Assembly: GCA_013396995.1 (NCBI GenBank)
Contig: VWZP01007503.1
Span: forward strand, 407,486-471,485
Direction: 5' to 3'
DNA length: 64,000 nt
Source of the DNA: Dicaeum eximium
Lineage: Eukaryota; Chordata; Aves; Passeriformes; Dicaeidae
Below, one piece after another: positions 13,690 through 26,108 of this stretch. Below the pieces are notes generated by a model. It saw only the letters and a program-made list of their open reading frames with translations. It was not told the origin of the DNA and ran no database searches. The stretch's first letter is position 1, and each line of letters opens with the position of its first letter. The position numbers and the translations under genes are program-made.

Positions 13690-14195
13690 AAATACAGAAA
13701 AAAAAATTTTCTTTACAGTAGCTTCTACATTGCTGTTTGGATTTCATGATCAGAGTTGAGAATGTAGGGACAGAATCAAGGACCTTTTCTGTTTCTCACA
13801 CTGCCTGCCAGTGAGGAGGCACAAGAAGTTTGGAAGGATCACAGTGGGGACAGCTGACCATGGGAGAATATTCCATGCCATATGATGTTGTGCTCAGAAA
13901 TTAAAGCCGGGGGAAGAAATGGGGACGGGGTATTCAGGGTGATTGTCTTCCCTAACTGCTTAGGTGAGAAGGAGCTCTGCTTTCCTAGGCTTGGCTAAAC
14001 ACCTGCCTGCAGGTGGGAAGTAGTGGATGAAGTCCTCAATTTGCTTTGCTTAGGTGAGCAACCTTTTCTTTACCAAGTGAACTGTCTTTATCTCAGCCAA
14101 CAAGGCTTCTCATTTTTACTCCTCTAATTTTTTCCCTATCCCAGTCAGGGTGTGAGGCAGCAGCTGTGTGGAGCTGAGCTCTCCACAAGGGTCAG
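13690..14195 (+). mobile_element. Degenerate solo LTR, avian ERVL-like family
   Basis: The segment follows the layout I recognise from a common avian ERVL-type LTR. It has a pyrimidine-rich start around TTTTCTTTACAGTAGCT, then TCAAGGACC at about 13776, AGGAGGCACAAGAAG, ATATTCCATGCCATATGATG, a G-rich segment after a decayed TATA region, CACCTGCCTGC, and CTGTCTTTATCTCAGCCAACAAGG near the R/U5 side. It is heavily mutated. The first bases of the LTR seem missing and the exact ends and target-site duplication cannot be placed. No retroviral coding sequence adjoins it, so it is probably a solo LTR. The family assignment is from memory of the consensus. Confidence 0.7.
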
Positions 14196-17100
14196 CAGGC
14201 AGGAGTTCTTTGTGTAGGGCATGGCCCACCATCCATGTACCCCTGCCAGTAAAATGTGTCTTTTTGGGCTTAACATTTCTGTCTTGAAGCAGAATTTGTC
14301 TACAGCAGTTCAAAAATAGCACAAAAAGTCCCTTTTAATATGTGGCAGTAATTACATCTACCTCATATAGACTTAGGTGCAAGTCCAGTCTAAAACAGAG
14401 GTAAGCAACTCCTGTTTTTCCAGGAAATGGGTCTTTGTTCAGTGTGCTGGAGGAAACTGAGAGATGAAGCATTCTCTGCCCTTACACTGAATTAACTGGG
14501 GATCTCAGCCATGACAATGGAAATGCATGTTCTTTTCAGGGAGGTAACACATGTACCTTGGTGATTCACTGTCTGCTCATTAATCAATAAAGAGCTGACT
14601 TCTTACTGAGCTTCTAAAATTTTCATGATTGCTTAATGGAAGGGACCAAAGAAAAGCCAGCCAAGGCCTGTGGGCTATTTGGAATTTGAATATAACTAAT
14701 TTTTCATTCACAATTAATGCAGCCATGCACTCTGCATGAAGAGCAAAACCACATGTTGTCCCTGCAATAGTTTTAGATGACTTGGGGGCACAAAGTTTTG
14801 TTCTTTGATTGTGGAAACTTAGGACAATAAAAGCCCCAAGGGATCCAAGAGGGGACATGGCTTGGATGCTTAGTGCTAACTAATTCCAAGTGAAATGTCA
14901 TAGCTGCTGATTAGAAGCATTCACTAAGTAAGCAAGTTGTTTTAAAAAGTTTGTGCTACTTCTTTCTGTGTTTTTCTTTGACTTAAAAATTCAAAGCCTC
15001 ACTAAAGCCGATAGAGAACATTATTTTAATGATTTGTAAATACATAGGAATAAATGTTATTTGAGATATATCTTCCAGAACAGAGTAATTTTTGTTTGTG
15101 GGTTGTTTTTTTTTTTTTCTTGCAGGATACTGAAGATTTGCCAAGATGGCACTGAATGGACTTCTGGCCAAAGAGAATGTGCTCATTAGTAAAGCCATCA
15201 ATCAGTACTAAGCCTTTTGGTAGGTCCAAGTGTAAGACCTTCTAAAGGACAGTGTAGGAAATAATATGTGGGAATCATGATGGATGGAAGATAAAAATGT
15301 TAATAGTGACTTTGCATAAATGGGAAACCATAGTGGCCACTTCTGCCAGAATAACTTATTATATTAGGAAGTTAGATAACTGGGACACTTTATGGACACA
15401 GGTCAGAAGAGTTTAATCTGCTCAAAAAGCAGCTGATCAAAATTTTATAGCTTACTTCAATTAAGATAAAATAGTACTCTGATATTTTACCATCTTAAAT
15501 AAGGTATTTATTTTATATACGTTTATGCATATATATGTTTATGCAAATTATGCAGATATAAGTTTATGCAAACAATAAAAATAAAAGGAAGACCACCATG
15601 GAGAAGATGCTGTCCTTCTATTAATCCCATGCTCATTCAGCAGAGGAACAGATTCTCATCTTTTAATTCCTTAATGACCTCTGTGACTCTAGCTCAAGAA
15701 TTTAAGTTGCTTGGGTAAGGCTTCTGCCTTAGTAAATTAAGTTCTTTAGAAATAATCTTTGCATTTACTTTGTATAATCTTTCATATCACATGCACTTTG
15801 CAGTGTAATTGTTGGCTGCATGCCCTTCATATCTCTGTAAGACAGGATATGTATGAGATATTATTTACTTATTTAGTTGTTGCATTGCAGTTTCAAACAA
15901 AAATCCTTTTTATCTCTTACAGTTGCTTGGGGTGGGTTACTTGAACTCTCTTGGTTCTCAGCTAATGTCAACATGTGGGAGAAACAGAACCTGTCTGGTT
16001 CATGTCCTTTTTTGCTCAAAACTTAATTGCTGCGTGTGCAAGAAATGTGCAGCTCTGCCAAAAGGATAACCCCATGGAGGCTGACATTACAGCGTGCTGT
16101 GGGGTGCTTGTGCCTGGGATGAAGCAAATTCCAGAGCAGCAGGGACCTGAACATCTCTGAGCACAATCTGTCTGATTTTACAGAGTATCTCGCAGAGTTC
16201 TGGCCTTTAATGCAATGCAGAATGAAAACAAGGTATTTTCTAAAAATGTAATTCCTGTTTGATGTTAATCTAGTCCCACATGTTCTACTGATCAGGAGAG
16301 CATTGCTGGAGGAAATGAACTGCCTCAAGGCTGGAATCCACCCCCTCCTTAGCTCAGTCTGCCCAATAATTTATGTAGTGCTTAGAAAGAGCAGCCAGGC
16401 AGTACTTTAAATGGAGGGAAACCTGCTCTTGTATTCCTACTTAAAATTCATCCCATTTCTCCCTAAGCCAGCACCTGTTTTCTGTGAAAGCTTGGAGCAA
16501 GCTGTCTGAAGTAAACAGGGGTTCAACTCATCTGGAGTGCTGCTCTGCACAGACACCATGACCACTGCAAGCTGCTGAGCCAGGGGCTGCATGTAAGTGT
16601 TTCCTCAGTCCAAAAGGAGTACCTCAGTAAAAAAAAGAAAAAAAAGAATAATCTCATTTTACATTTTTATCTGTTTTAGGAGCTGAAAATCGAGATGAAA
16701 ATGGGATGTTAAGCTTGAGTGGTACACACACTTTGCTTTTTCCCAGAATAGTCTTGATGCCAGCCTTTGAAGATTTACTTCCTTTGGGGATTGTCTCTTC
16801 CCCCTTCCTCAGGAGCCTGGATCAGAGCTGTTTGCCCTTCAAGGCTGCTTGTGGTTAAGAGGAGTTGTCCTCCCACGCTCTCCATAACTGTTCCTGGTGA
16901 GGACGAGAGAATTAAAAAACCAAAAGCACTGTGAATGTCAGAAATGTTATTTTCCTTGTGATATTTTAATGAGGTTACAGCTTATGGTAATCAAGAAATT
17001 CCCCACTCTGGGAAAGAAAAGGGGTTTAGGCTAATCTGCTGTGATGCTGATTGTTTTCCAGAAATGATGCTGTGCCTGTGGCCCCTTGCTGCTGAGCCTG

Positions 17101-18112
17101 GGGTACAGGGCTGGGGCTGTGAAAGGGGTGACAGAGCCACTCCTGTCTGATACAAGATGGCTAGGTGTCCTTTACTGGCACTTCATCCAAGTCCTGCCCT
17201 TTGAGCACCACCTCAGGGAAGGTACAGCTCTCTGTGTTTTCTTTTTTTCATGTGCAGTAGGTTGTGAGATCCACTTTGAAAAGAAAAAATTACATTTAGT
17301 GAGAATCTTCCTGTTGAAATACAACATTATGGGTATTTTAGCTCTCTCCCTTAAATATTGCTTTCATAAAAGATGTCTGTCTTCTCTGGGAATTTTATTT
17401 GCATGTATTAAGAAACTTGTAAAACCAAGAGATTGAGCTTTCACTACGCTTAAAGGGTAAGAGTGTTGAGGAGGCTTGAATAGAAATATTTTAATCATGG
17501 GATTAAAAAAAAAAAATCCCAAACATCATCACTTTAAAATTTGGTTTCTAAAACTAATCAGGAACATATTTTAGTGAAACAGTTTAATTGGTAGAGATTG
17601 GGATAGCCTGGATGAGCCTGTAATCACAAACCTTGTATGTATTGAGAGCACTGTCTTGTGTACTCACACTATGATTTTCCATGCAGGGATAAACCCTGCT
17701 CCTTCTGGCTGGGCTCTGTTGGCCCTGAAAGAGCTTAGAGGCTTTGGGGAGGGCTTGCCCTACTGGCTTAGGGGAGATGAATAAAAGGCAGAGGAAAAAA
17801 CACAGCTTGTTCTTAGCTGGCAAAAATAAACTCTGCAGAAGGCTGCATTTCTAAGAAAAAAATTTTTGGGTGTCTACAAGCAAAAGAAAAAAAAAACCCA
17901 ACACCAAAAGTTATTGTCTTCTGAAATGGAGGGATAATTCAGGAGTCAGCAGCACAGTAAATGGTTCAGGGATTGCTCTCTTGAGTGATGGAGTTTTGTT
18001 CTTGGGGAAAAAATGTGGTGTGAATAATTCTGTGCATCCAGGGATAAATAGGAAAAAGAGACACTGATTAGAGGAGTCCCCCAAGATGACAAATTACAAG
18101 TGTTCTTCTGTA
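14196..18112. other. Non-coding sequence containing an octamer-motif cluster
   Basis: No gene was recognised. The one structured stretch is 15514-15573, where GTTTATGCA occurs three times (15521, 15537, 15562). The middle copy runs into ATGCAAAT (15541-15548), the POU-factor octamer. Whether this is functional is unknown. Confidence 0.5.
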
Positions 18113-18246
18113 TCACAGAATCACAGAATATTCTGTGTGAAAGGGATCCACAAGGTTCATCAAGTCCAGCTCTGCAGGGAATGGCCCATCCAGGGATCCA
18201 TCCCACAACCTTGGTGTTGTTAGCACCATGTGTGGCAAAATGAGCC
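18113..18246 (-). mobile_element. TguSINE1-like SINE: tRNA-Ile head plus CR1-like tail
   Basis: Read on the minus strand, the element starts with a tRNA-like head containing ATGGTGCTAACAACACCAAG, which matches the anticodon arm and variable region of tRNA-Ile. A degenerate B box (GGGATGGATCCC) and GGATGGGCCATTCC follow. It then passes into a CR1-type 3' end (GACTTGATGAACCTTGTGGA) and finishes with the 8-base tail repeats TTCTGTGA TTCTGTGA. TguSINE1 is described as a passerine family with exactly this composition. The A-box end is worn or truncated. No target duplication is obvious. Confidence 0.75.
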
Positions 18247-21200
18247 AGTGTGAGTCTGTACTGAAAAGAGAAACTCCACAGAAACCTGCATGCATAAGGT
18301 GTAACCCTACAAGACTACTTGTGTACATCCTTAAAAAGCTGCACTGTACAGAGGGGAAATTGTGAATAGAATTTCATAAAGTACACACCAAACAGAAGAG
18401 ATTCCTTTGTACACCCATGTTACCTGGGATAGAGACACTTCACTATTTCCTAATGTTTTTCTGGGAAAGATAATCTATGTTAGGAGGCTGGAACAAGTAC
18501 TGAAATAAACAGCAGAAGTTGGATACTCATTAAAAATATCCACGCCAAACTTTAAATGCCACCCTGTGCTTGAGACAAAGAAGAACCTGGCTCTCATGTG
18601 ATTTGGGGCATGCCACAGCTGCAAAATGCCTTTACCTAGAAGAACTGTAGAGGACCTAGTTAAGCTGTGCTATGTGCCTATAGGCACACATTCTTTCTCT
18701 GTCCCTCTTTCTCTTTGCCTGAGGCACAGTAATTATATCTGTATTTTGGGAAAACATAGGCAGACCCTCCTTCCAGACATATAAAATCTCCTGTCTGGAC
18801 TGCTTTTTGTTCCTTGTCACAGAGAGAGGGAGAAGGCTGTGACTGCTTTCCAAACTGACTGCCTGTGTGAGGAACTGAAGCTGCAGGAGGGATGGATGGT
18901 GTTAATGCCAAGTTCCAGAGCAAAGAGGACTTCAGAAGATGTGGGATGCTCCACATTTCTCAGAGGCCTGGTTTTCCTGAATGGAAAAGATAGCTGGTAG
19001 GTGATTAAGAACTAGAAGCCTTCATGGCAGTTTTTTGCCTTTTGATATGCAAGTAAGGGCAAATCTCCCTGGGTTTCCTGTGGACATGCTCTTTGTCCTG
19101 ATGCCTTTCCCTTTGCACTGTTCCCTCAGCCACAGCAGCTGTGGAAACCTTGTCTCCAACTGGAAGGATGAAGTGTGTGGGAATATTTCAAAGTGCATGT
19201 TGGTGACAGCATAGGAGGCTCAGCTGAACAACTACCACCTTTTTTTTTTTTTAAAATAAGGTTAAAGGTAAGGTTGTTCATCTAGGAATGAAAATTTTAG
19301 GCCTTTCTTATATAAGATAAAGGCTGTGTTTAGAAATCATGATTGAGATAAAGGAATGAAGGATCAGGGTGAATAATCTTGCAATCTTTGAGTTCTGAGG
19401 ATGGTGTATTAGCAAGACAAGAGCCTAAGCAGTCCTTGATTGTGTAAATAAAGATCAACCACAAGAAGAGCCACTGTTACCACCATATGTAGCAAGACTG
19501 TACATAGCTTTTTTAGGTAAGGAGATCTGAAAAGCAGGAATTGTGTTTCTCAGGGTGTTTCAAGGCACAGTCATTGTTTTTAGCCCTGCAAACCAAAGTT
19601 GTCTGAAATTTGCTGTGTGAAAGCTCCAGAACTCAAAGGCATTCAAAGCAGCCTGTGGCAAGTAGTGGTTTCTCTCCCCTGGGACATCATGGACTTAAAT
19701 TCAGTGCCTGGGTTGAGTGTCCCAAACTCCAGGGGTGCCTTGAAGCCTGGGTACATCTTGGCACCTGGTGCATCTGAGCCTCCCTGATGGTCCCCAGCCA
19801 CAGCCACCTCTTTTCCCAGCCCCGGCAGAGGTGGCTCCCTGTGGGAGTGCTGCAGCAGGGCATGGACGTGTTTGTCCCTTTGGACAGTCCCTCAGGACAC
19901 CCAACATGGTGCTCTTCCCACCTGGCCACAGGTCAAGGTTTGAGGGGCTCTGCTTTGCTGCATTTGGATCAGGAATTTGAACCCAAGACTTTCATGCCAG
20001 GAGCAGTGCCAGGAGAGCTCCTGTGCAATGCACAATGAATTACAATTTTCTGAGTTTAGGTCCACGGAGCTTCAGTGAGTTACAAAAAATGCAATAACTC
20101 CAACTGGAGATAATCAATGTAGAGCACTGCTGGTGTTAGGTCAATCCCTTGGATTAGCAGAATTAAAGGTTTGAGATCCCTGCTTTGAACTTGGATCACT
20201 TGTACATGTATCAGACACATTCCTAGAAAATATTTGCATTGTTGGTCTAATTCTGAGACAGTTTGGCAATCTCCTGTAAATCCACATGTTTCCATGGAAA
20301 ACTTTGTTTTACATTGAGGAAGCTCCTTCAAATAAAACAGTATTCCCAATCAGCTCTGTTTCATATTTTTAAAAGCATATTGACAAACTGAGAAGTCTAG
20401 AAAAGAGCTATAAGGAATACTGGAGTCCTGAAAAATATTTTTGGCTGTAAAATGTCTTTTTCTTTTATCTTTAAAGGTAAATGGTGCCTGTTCACAGTAG
20501 ATAAGTGCCTGTGAGGAGCACATTTACTAGGAGACAACATTTTGACCTTCTGAAAGTATAAAAATCTCCAAATGGCTCTCATGGCTGGGAGTTGAAGCTA
20601 CTCAAATTCAGAACAGAAATCAATGGCAAATGTTTAAGCTAAGAGTACTCAATCACTGAAGCATCTTTAAGAGAAATTGATTATACCTGCCAGCAAATCT
20701 GTCACTAAACCAGGATTATTTTTAAAATGTCTCAAGATTCAGCAGAAAGTTTTTCTATAAAACAAGTATTAATTCAAGTGGAATTTCTGAACTCGCAGTA
20801 GGAATCTCTTGATGGTAATTCATGGTATCTCTTCTGCAGAAGCTCAGAGTAGATGACTGTTGAAATTAAGGTTTTGCAATTATTTTCTGCTTCATAAATT
20901 AATCTAAAATTAATTATAATAAAAAATACTAGGTCAAACAAAATGTTTTCTCACTAGACATTCTGTTAAAATATACTTAAATGAAACAAGGTTTGTTTTT
21001 CTATTCCTTTCCTTAATTTTTCACTTACTAAACTATAATGTAGGCAATTTTTCAAAGATATTCCTTTATTTTTTACATTTTCCTGAAAATATTTCAATTA
21101 TTCATTTAAAGTTTTGGCTTTTTTTTTTTTCCATATATAATTTTGATAAAAATTTGACAGATAGCTCTGCTTGACTCAAATATGTATTTTATTTATGCCA

Positions 21201-22570
21201 CAACTAAAAGAATCTATGCCTTGTGATCTGAGCTTGAATGTTAGGATTCTGAGAAAAGAATCTGAACTCACACTCTGGTACATTTCCCCATACTGAAGGG
21301 CATGCAAGCCTTGGGCTGATATGTCACTTTTTTCCCTTGAGGATTTGTTAAGTAACAGTCTTAGTTCTAGAGAAATGACAGAAAAAAACTTGTAGATTCT
21401 TGTTTATATGGATGTTCAGTAGTTATGCTTAATAAAGAGTTGCAAATTCTCATTATAAAGGCAGATAAGTAGCTGATGAAGGCTAATTAGTATCAGACCA
21501 CCTCATTGCTAAATAGGGTTGTAGCTGACAAAAAGAGAACACAAATGTTGAATTTCACCAGTACTAGTGATGATTTCAGCACAGGAAATAGATTATCCTT
21601 CCCAGTTTCACTCTTTTTCCAGTGAGAGTTTTATAATTTTATTTTAAGGGACAGTTCTCTGTACTCATGAGTGTTTCCACAAATATGAAATGTAAGGGTT
21701 ATGAGTAGATTTTAACCATAAATATTTGATGATATTGTTTTCAAAATATCCTCTTTGTTTCCTACTAAGCATGCCATAGATGAGGAGAGCTCCCAGGAAT
21801 ATGTAGAAGTTGTGCACCTTAAAAACACAGGGATGGCACTCTGGAGTGGCATCCCTCATGTTTTCTTACTGTGTGGTGAATCCAACACACTGTTAAAAAT
21901 ACAGTTCTTTGAACACTCCTTCATTTAGTGTAAAAGGAGAAGCTTGCAAATGGATTAAGTTTCAAAGAAGGTTCAGTACTTCAGTGCTTTTGATTGTCTG
22001 AGCGTCTGTCTGCATCGCTTTATTTCTAAAAGAAATAGTGACATCTAAAAAAGTCTCAGCTGGATGCCTGTAATAATCACCTCATCTTATTACTTTCAAA
22101 AATTTGCAGGTTGTGACTTCAGAAGAGAAAAAGGGTTCGGAATCCACCTTCATTTGTGTTGGCATCTCATTACAGGTAGTCCTAAAAATGAACAGGGTTC
22201 CAACAGCCCCTGAAACTTAGTTTCAAGGAAGGTTCCTGCCTACAAGGGAATGAGCTCCTGTTCAAATGCAGCCACTTGCACAGTGAGAGCATCACCACTG
22301 GCACCTCCAGGATTTCAGAACCCTGTGGCCCTGAGCACAAGGCAAAGGTCTTTCCTGGAGGTGAAAGCTCAGAGGTAGAAGAAGAGGGAAGAGGAAGGGC
22401 AGGGCTGGGGAGGGTTGGGTGTGATGAAGAGCTCAATTTTTATACAACAAATACTGCTGAGTGATGAAACCTGAGCTGATTCATCATCTCAGCTCCCAGG
22501 CCTGTCTCTGTGTAATTCTAATTAGTCTGCTTTGTGTCTGTGGTCAGCTGCTGGGTCAGGTTACAGAACT
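18247..22570. other. Non-coding sequence, nothing recognised
   Basis: Mostly AT-rich, with a short GC-richer patch at 19690-19940 that holds overlapping short open frames on both strands but no recognisable protein. It ends in the purine-rich, G-quadruplex-bearing stretch before the LTR. Confidence 0.5.
22397..22419 (+). other. G-quadruplex-forming motif
   Basis: Five G-runs of three or four bases are separated by loops of 2, 2, 1 and 2 bases (GGG-CA-GGG-CT-GGGG-A-GGG-TT-GGG), which fits the canonical G3+N1-7 rule with a spare run. It ends a purine-rich stretch (22371-22419) about 150 bases before the LTR at 22571. There is no transcript evidence nearby. Confidence 0.7.
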
Positions 22571-22915
22571 GTGTGTGTGTCCAGGACAGAGTTAATTTCT
22601 TCTCATTGCAGTGCTGTGTTTTGGATTCTGAATGACAATAGTTGATAGCATACTGATGTTTTAGGGTTTTTGTTAAGTCATGTTTATCCTAAATCAAGGA
22701 CTTTTTTTTCCTTGTCTCATGCTCTGCCCGTGAGGAGCTGCACAAGAGAAACTGGGAGGGAGCACAGCTGGGACAGGTGACCCAAAAGGACCAGAGGGAT
22801 ATTCCATACCACAGAATGTCCTGCCCAGTGTGTGAACTGTGGGGGGCTACCCAGAAGGGTGGCTGATCCGGGCTGGGGAAGGGGGATCTTGCATCAGTCA
22901 GCAAGTGGAGTTCCA
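22571..22915 (+). mobile_element. 3'-truncated ERVL-like LTR, same family as 13.7 and 24 kb copies
   Basis: Shared blocks with the minus-strand copy at 23957-24452 include AGAGTTAAT, TTCTTCTCA, GTGCTGTGTTTTGGATT, ACTGATGTTTTAG, AAGGACTTTTTT, GCACAAGA, a GACAGGTGACCCA block, and GGGATATTCCATACCA. After the TATA region (decayed here to GTGTGTGAACTG) the match continues to about CATCAGTCAGCAAGTGG and then fades, so the R/U5 half is missing. The first few LTR bases are also altered. Confidence 0.75.
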
Positions 22916-23956
22916 GAGCTGGAGAGAACAAACCTGTTTGGATCCTGATTTGAAGAGCCTGGAGCATTGGACAAGTGGCAGAGCATCGTGGGTGACAGCC
23001 TGGGGACCCCAGCTGCTCCTCCATGGCAATGATTTATCACTGCAATGCATTTCCCTCTGATTAAGCAGCAGGAAACCCTCATCTGCAGCAAGTGCATTTG
23101 TAAGGATGAGTGTGCCATGGGGAATATGCTGCCTTCTCAAACACTGAAGGAAAGGGCAATTTTCTGTTCTAGCCTATTGCTGTAATTATTCTCTTGTGTT
23201 TGAATTGCCCCCACTATATGTCATGAATGGGAATGGACCTTATAGGATGTCTCCAGATGCAGAGCTTCCAAACATCCATCTACCTCACGAATAAACTCAG
23301 AGCCACATAAGGAGCTGGGGTCTCAAAGCCAGACCTTTTGGTACACTTCCCTTTAATGACAGGGCACTGAAAAGCTCCTTTTGTAAGGAGCTGGGTGCCT
23401 TGGAGAGGAAGACCTGAGAGCTGCCTGCTGGGAAGAAGCTGGTTTTTTGGCTAACTGGAGGCAGTGAGGAATAAAAGAGGTCTTGAGAAGACTGAACACT
23501 TTCTTCTAGTTTGTATTTCTAGGTACAATTTTTTCCCAGCTTGCTGCCATTTTCTCAGGCTTGAAGCAATACTTTTGTGGCTGAGGAATGCTTGTCTACC
23601 ACTAGAAAGTGTTGGTTCATATCTCTGTCTCTCATGTCCAAGAAGGCTGAAACATCCATTTTCATTTAAATCCATAAGTGCAACAGATTCAGCTAAATAC
23701 CTTTTTATTTGTTTATTCGGTTTTTTATGCTCAACAGAGTGACCACCTTCAGTTTAGAGCACTGGAAACAAAAAGGGGGGGAAATTCAGTGCTGATAGTT
23801 GTCCCAGGCAATATCTGAGGCCCCCACAGGCATCTTCTGCCACGGCTGAGTATCCTAACAGCAGGTACCCAGCAGGGAAGGAGTCATTCTTTTGTTCCAC
23901 ACTTGTACTTCTTAATAATAGGAAAAGTTCAGCCAGGAGATATGAGGAGACATTGC
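22916..23956. other. Sequence between two opposed LTRs
   Basis: About 1 kb separates the plus-strand truncated LTR from the minus-strand one. No gag, pol or env-like frame was recognised, so this is not the inside of a provirus. It may include undetected LTR or flanking repeat remnants at its edges. Confidence 0.5.
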
Positions 23957-24452
23957 TGACAGCCCCTGCTGACAGCAGGACTGGGAGAAGAACGGGAAAA
24001 AAGTGAAAACTCATGGATAAGAACAGATTAATAATCAAAATAAAACAAAATATGATACAAATAATACCAATGATAACAATGCTAATAATTGTAGTGAAAA
24101 GAAGAGAGAGGGAAATAAAACCCAAGAAAGGCACAATTCAAGTGTTCACCACCTGATGCCTGGGCTGTCCCTGTGCCACCCCTGGCCAGTTTCCCCCCAG
24201 TTTATATACTGAGCATGATGTTCTATGGTATGGAGCATCCCTTTGGTTATTTTGGGTCAGCTGTCCTGGATATGCTGCTCCCCCAGCTTCTTGTGCACCT
24301 TTCTGAAAAGTCCTTGAGTTTGGGTAAACACTTCTTAGCAACAACCTAAACATCAGTGTGTTAGCAACCCTATTCTCATACTAAATCCAAAGCACAGCAC
24401 TGTAACAGCTACTGAGAAGAATATTAACTCTGCCCTGGTTGAAACCAGGACA
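23957..24452 (-). mobile_element. Near-complete ERVL-like solo LTR
   Basis: Read on the minus strand, the element begins TGTCCTGGTTTCAACCAGG and ends near GGGGCTGTCA. This gives a TG...CA element of about 496 bp, typical of an LTR. It has an intact TATATAAA at 24201-24208, the CATACCATAGAACATCATGC block upstream of it, and an ATT-rich R/U5 stretch (24030-24130). It is the best preserved of the three related copies here. I see no clear 5-base target duplication and no primer-binding site or gag sequence next to it, so I call it a solo LTR. The TG end is more secure than the CA end. Confidence 0.75.
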
Positions 24453-26108
24453 GACAGGCAGAGGAATATTTGTTTTATGAGCTTTTGAATCCCAGCAGAT
24501 CTTATGGATGAACAGAGACCCTCCATGGTCAGCACTCCACAGGCAGAGGCAGCTCCAGCAATGCAGCTGCAAGTTTTCAGGCACTGGGGATGTTCTCTAC
24601 TTTCTCTTCTACCTCTGCTCCTGTCATTGCACAGGGAGTCTTGCAAACTCAGAGTCCCTGCTCAGCTACCATGTAAGTTGTTCTTAGCTCATTTAAGTGT
24701 TTTTCTCTGACATTTTGTATGGCTGTTTCTGTGTTCTTATGGCTAAGAGTTTGGGTGTGTGAGGAATGTTTTGTTGTCTTCCTGTGTCATAACTTTTGCT
24801 GAAATTTTTGGACTATTTGTTTCTTATGTCAGAAGTGTGGGCACAGGGGAAATGAGACCTGTTAGGTATTGCTGACTTCTGCTGAAGATGTTAGCTCACT
24901 TTTTCTCCTTGCTGTGGTCTGGTGACCTGAAGTCAATCACCTTTCCCTTCTGCTTTGTTCACTACAATCCCAGTATGAGGGATGTCATAAAGTCAGGATG
25001 GAAGTTGCTATGCATTAGAGAACATAGCTAAAACTACATTAAAAACTTGTCTATTATTAGGAAAAACAACCAGGAAAAGAAGTCTTGTCTTGTTTTTTTC
25101 TGAACATGAAAGTTATATCTAACTCTTTTTTTTTTCTACTGGCCTTTAAAATCAGGTTTATTTGCTTTGTGTTTGCTACAGCTGCCTTTTTCATATACAC
25201 CAACAGCAAACTGTTAAATTAAGCAGTGAAAATAGGATACCCCACTCAAGTTTCCTCATATTTTCCTTAAAAAGCACCCAGTATTTTGGAGCTTTTTGAC
25301 CAGCAAACAGGATTTACTCCTTAATGGGAGCCAGCCACAGATAATTTTTTCTGTGCTTTGTTCTCCACGCTCCTTTCAAGCTGTTCCAATTTCCTCTCTT
25401 GCTCCTGAGGACCACAGAGCAGTCAATGCAGGTATCTGAGCACAGAGGGACCTGGGAGGTTGAGGGCTCTGTGCAGCAGCCACTCTGCACCAGGCAGTGC
25501 CCACGAGGGGCCCCAACCCCACTGCCAGCTCCTGATGGAGACACAGCAGCATCTGACACCTAATTGCTTTGTGTGCGAGTTTTCAGTGAAACATCCTGAG
25601 AGTGTAATAACTTCTGCAATTGATGGCACCTCTTGGAGCCCTTCTGGGTATTTAATTGATTGCAGGCTGGTGCTAAAGAAAAATGCAGCTTGTGGGTGCT
25701 GGAGCTGTTTATTAGCCATTAATAACCACGTGGGTGGACGGCTGTGTTGTGCTGATCAATACACAGAGCTCTGCTCCTGAGACAGGGCTACAGGGAATTT
25801 GGCATCCAGGCTATGCAGGGAGAGAAGAGTTCCCTTCTTGCCTGCAAAGGTTCTCCTTGCCCTTGCTCAGCTCAGTTTAGCTGGCCTAAACTCTTACAAG
25901 GGTCGATCACTCCCAGGTGTTTGGAGAGGCGTGTTTGTACCAGGCATGAAAGACAGGCTGTGTGCTGATGCTGCACCACCTCCTCCCAGCTGAGGAGCTG
26001 AACAGGATAGTGCTGGAATCCAGGGCTCAGAGAATGTTTCTTTGCCTGTTTCAGAAAGCTCTGACTCTCAGCAGAACATTGCTTTTAGCCTTCGTCCCTG
26101 GAAAAAGT
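24453..26108. other. Non-coding sequence between two LTRs
   Basis: No gene or element identified. The GC-richer part at 25380-25560 holds short overlapping open frames with no domain. Confidence 0.5.

Noticed and set aside
19690..19980. GC-richer patch with overlapping open frames as a possible exon
   Set aside because: Frames on both strands are short, with no recognisable domain or convincing paired splice signals.
23754..24134. 126-codon minus-strand hydrophobic frame
   Set aside because: It lies largely in the ATT-rich R/U5 part of an LTR. The hydrophobicity follows from the base composition.
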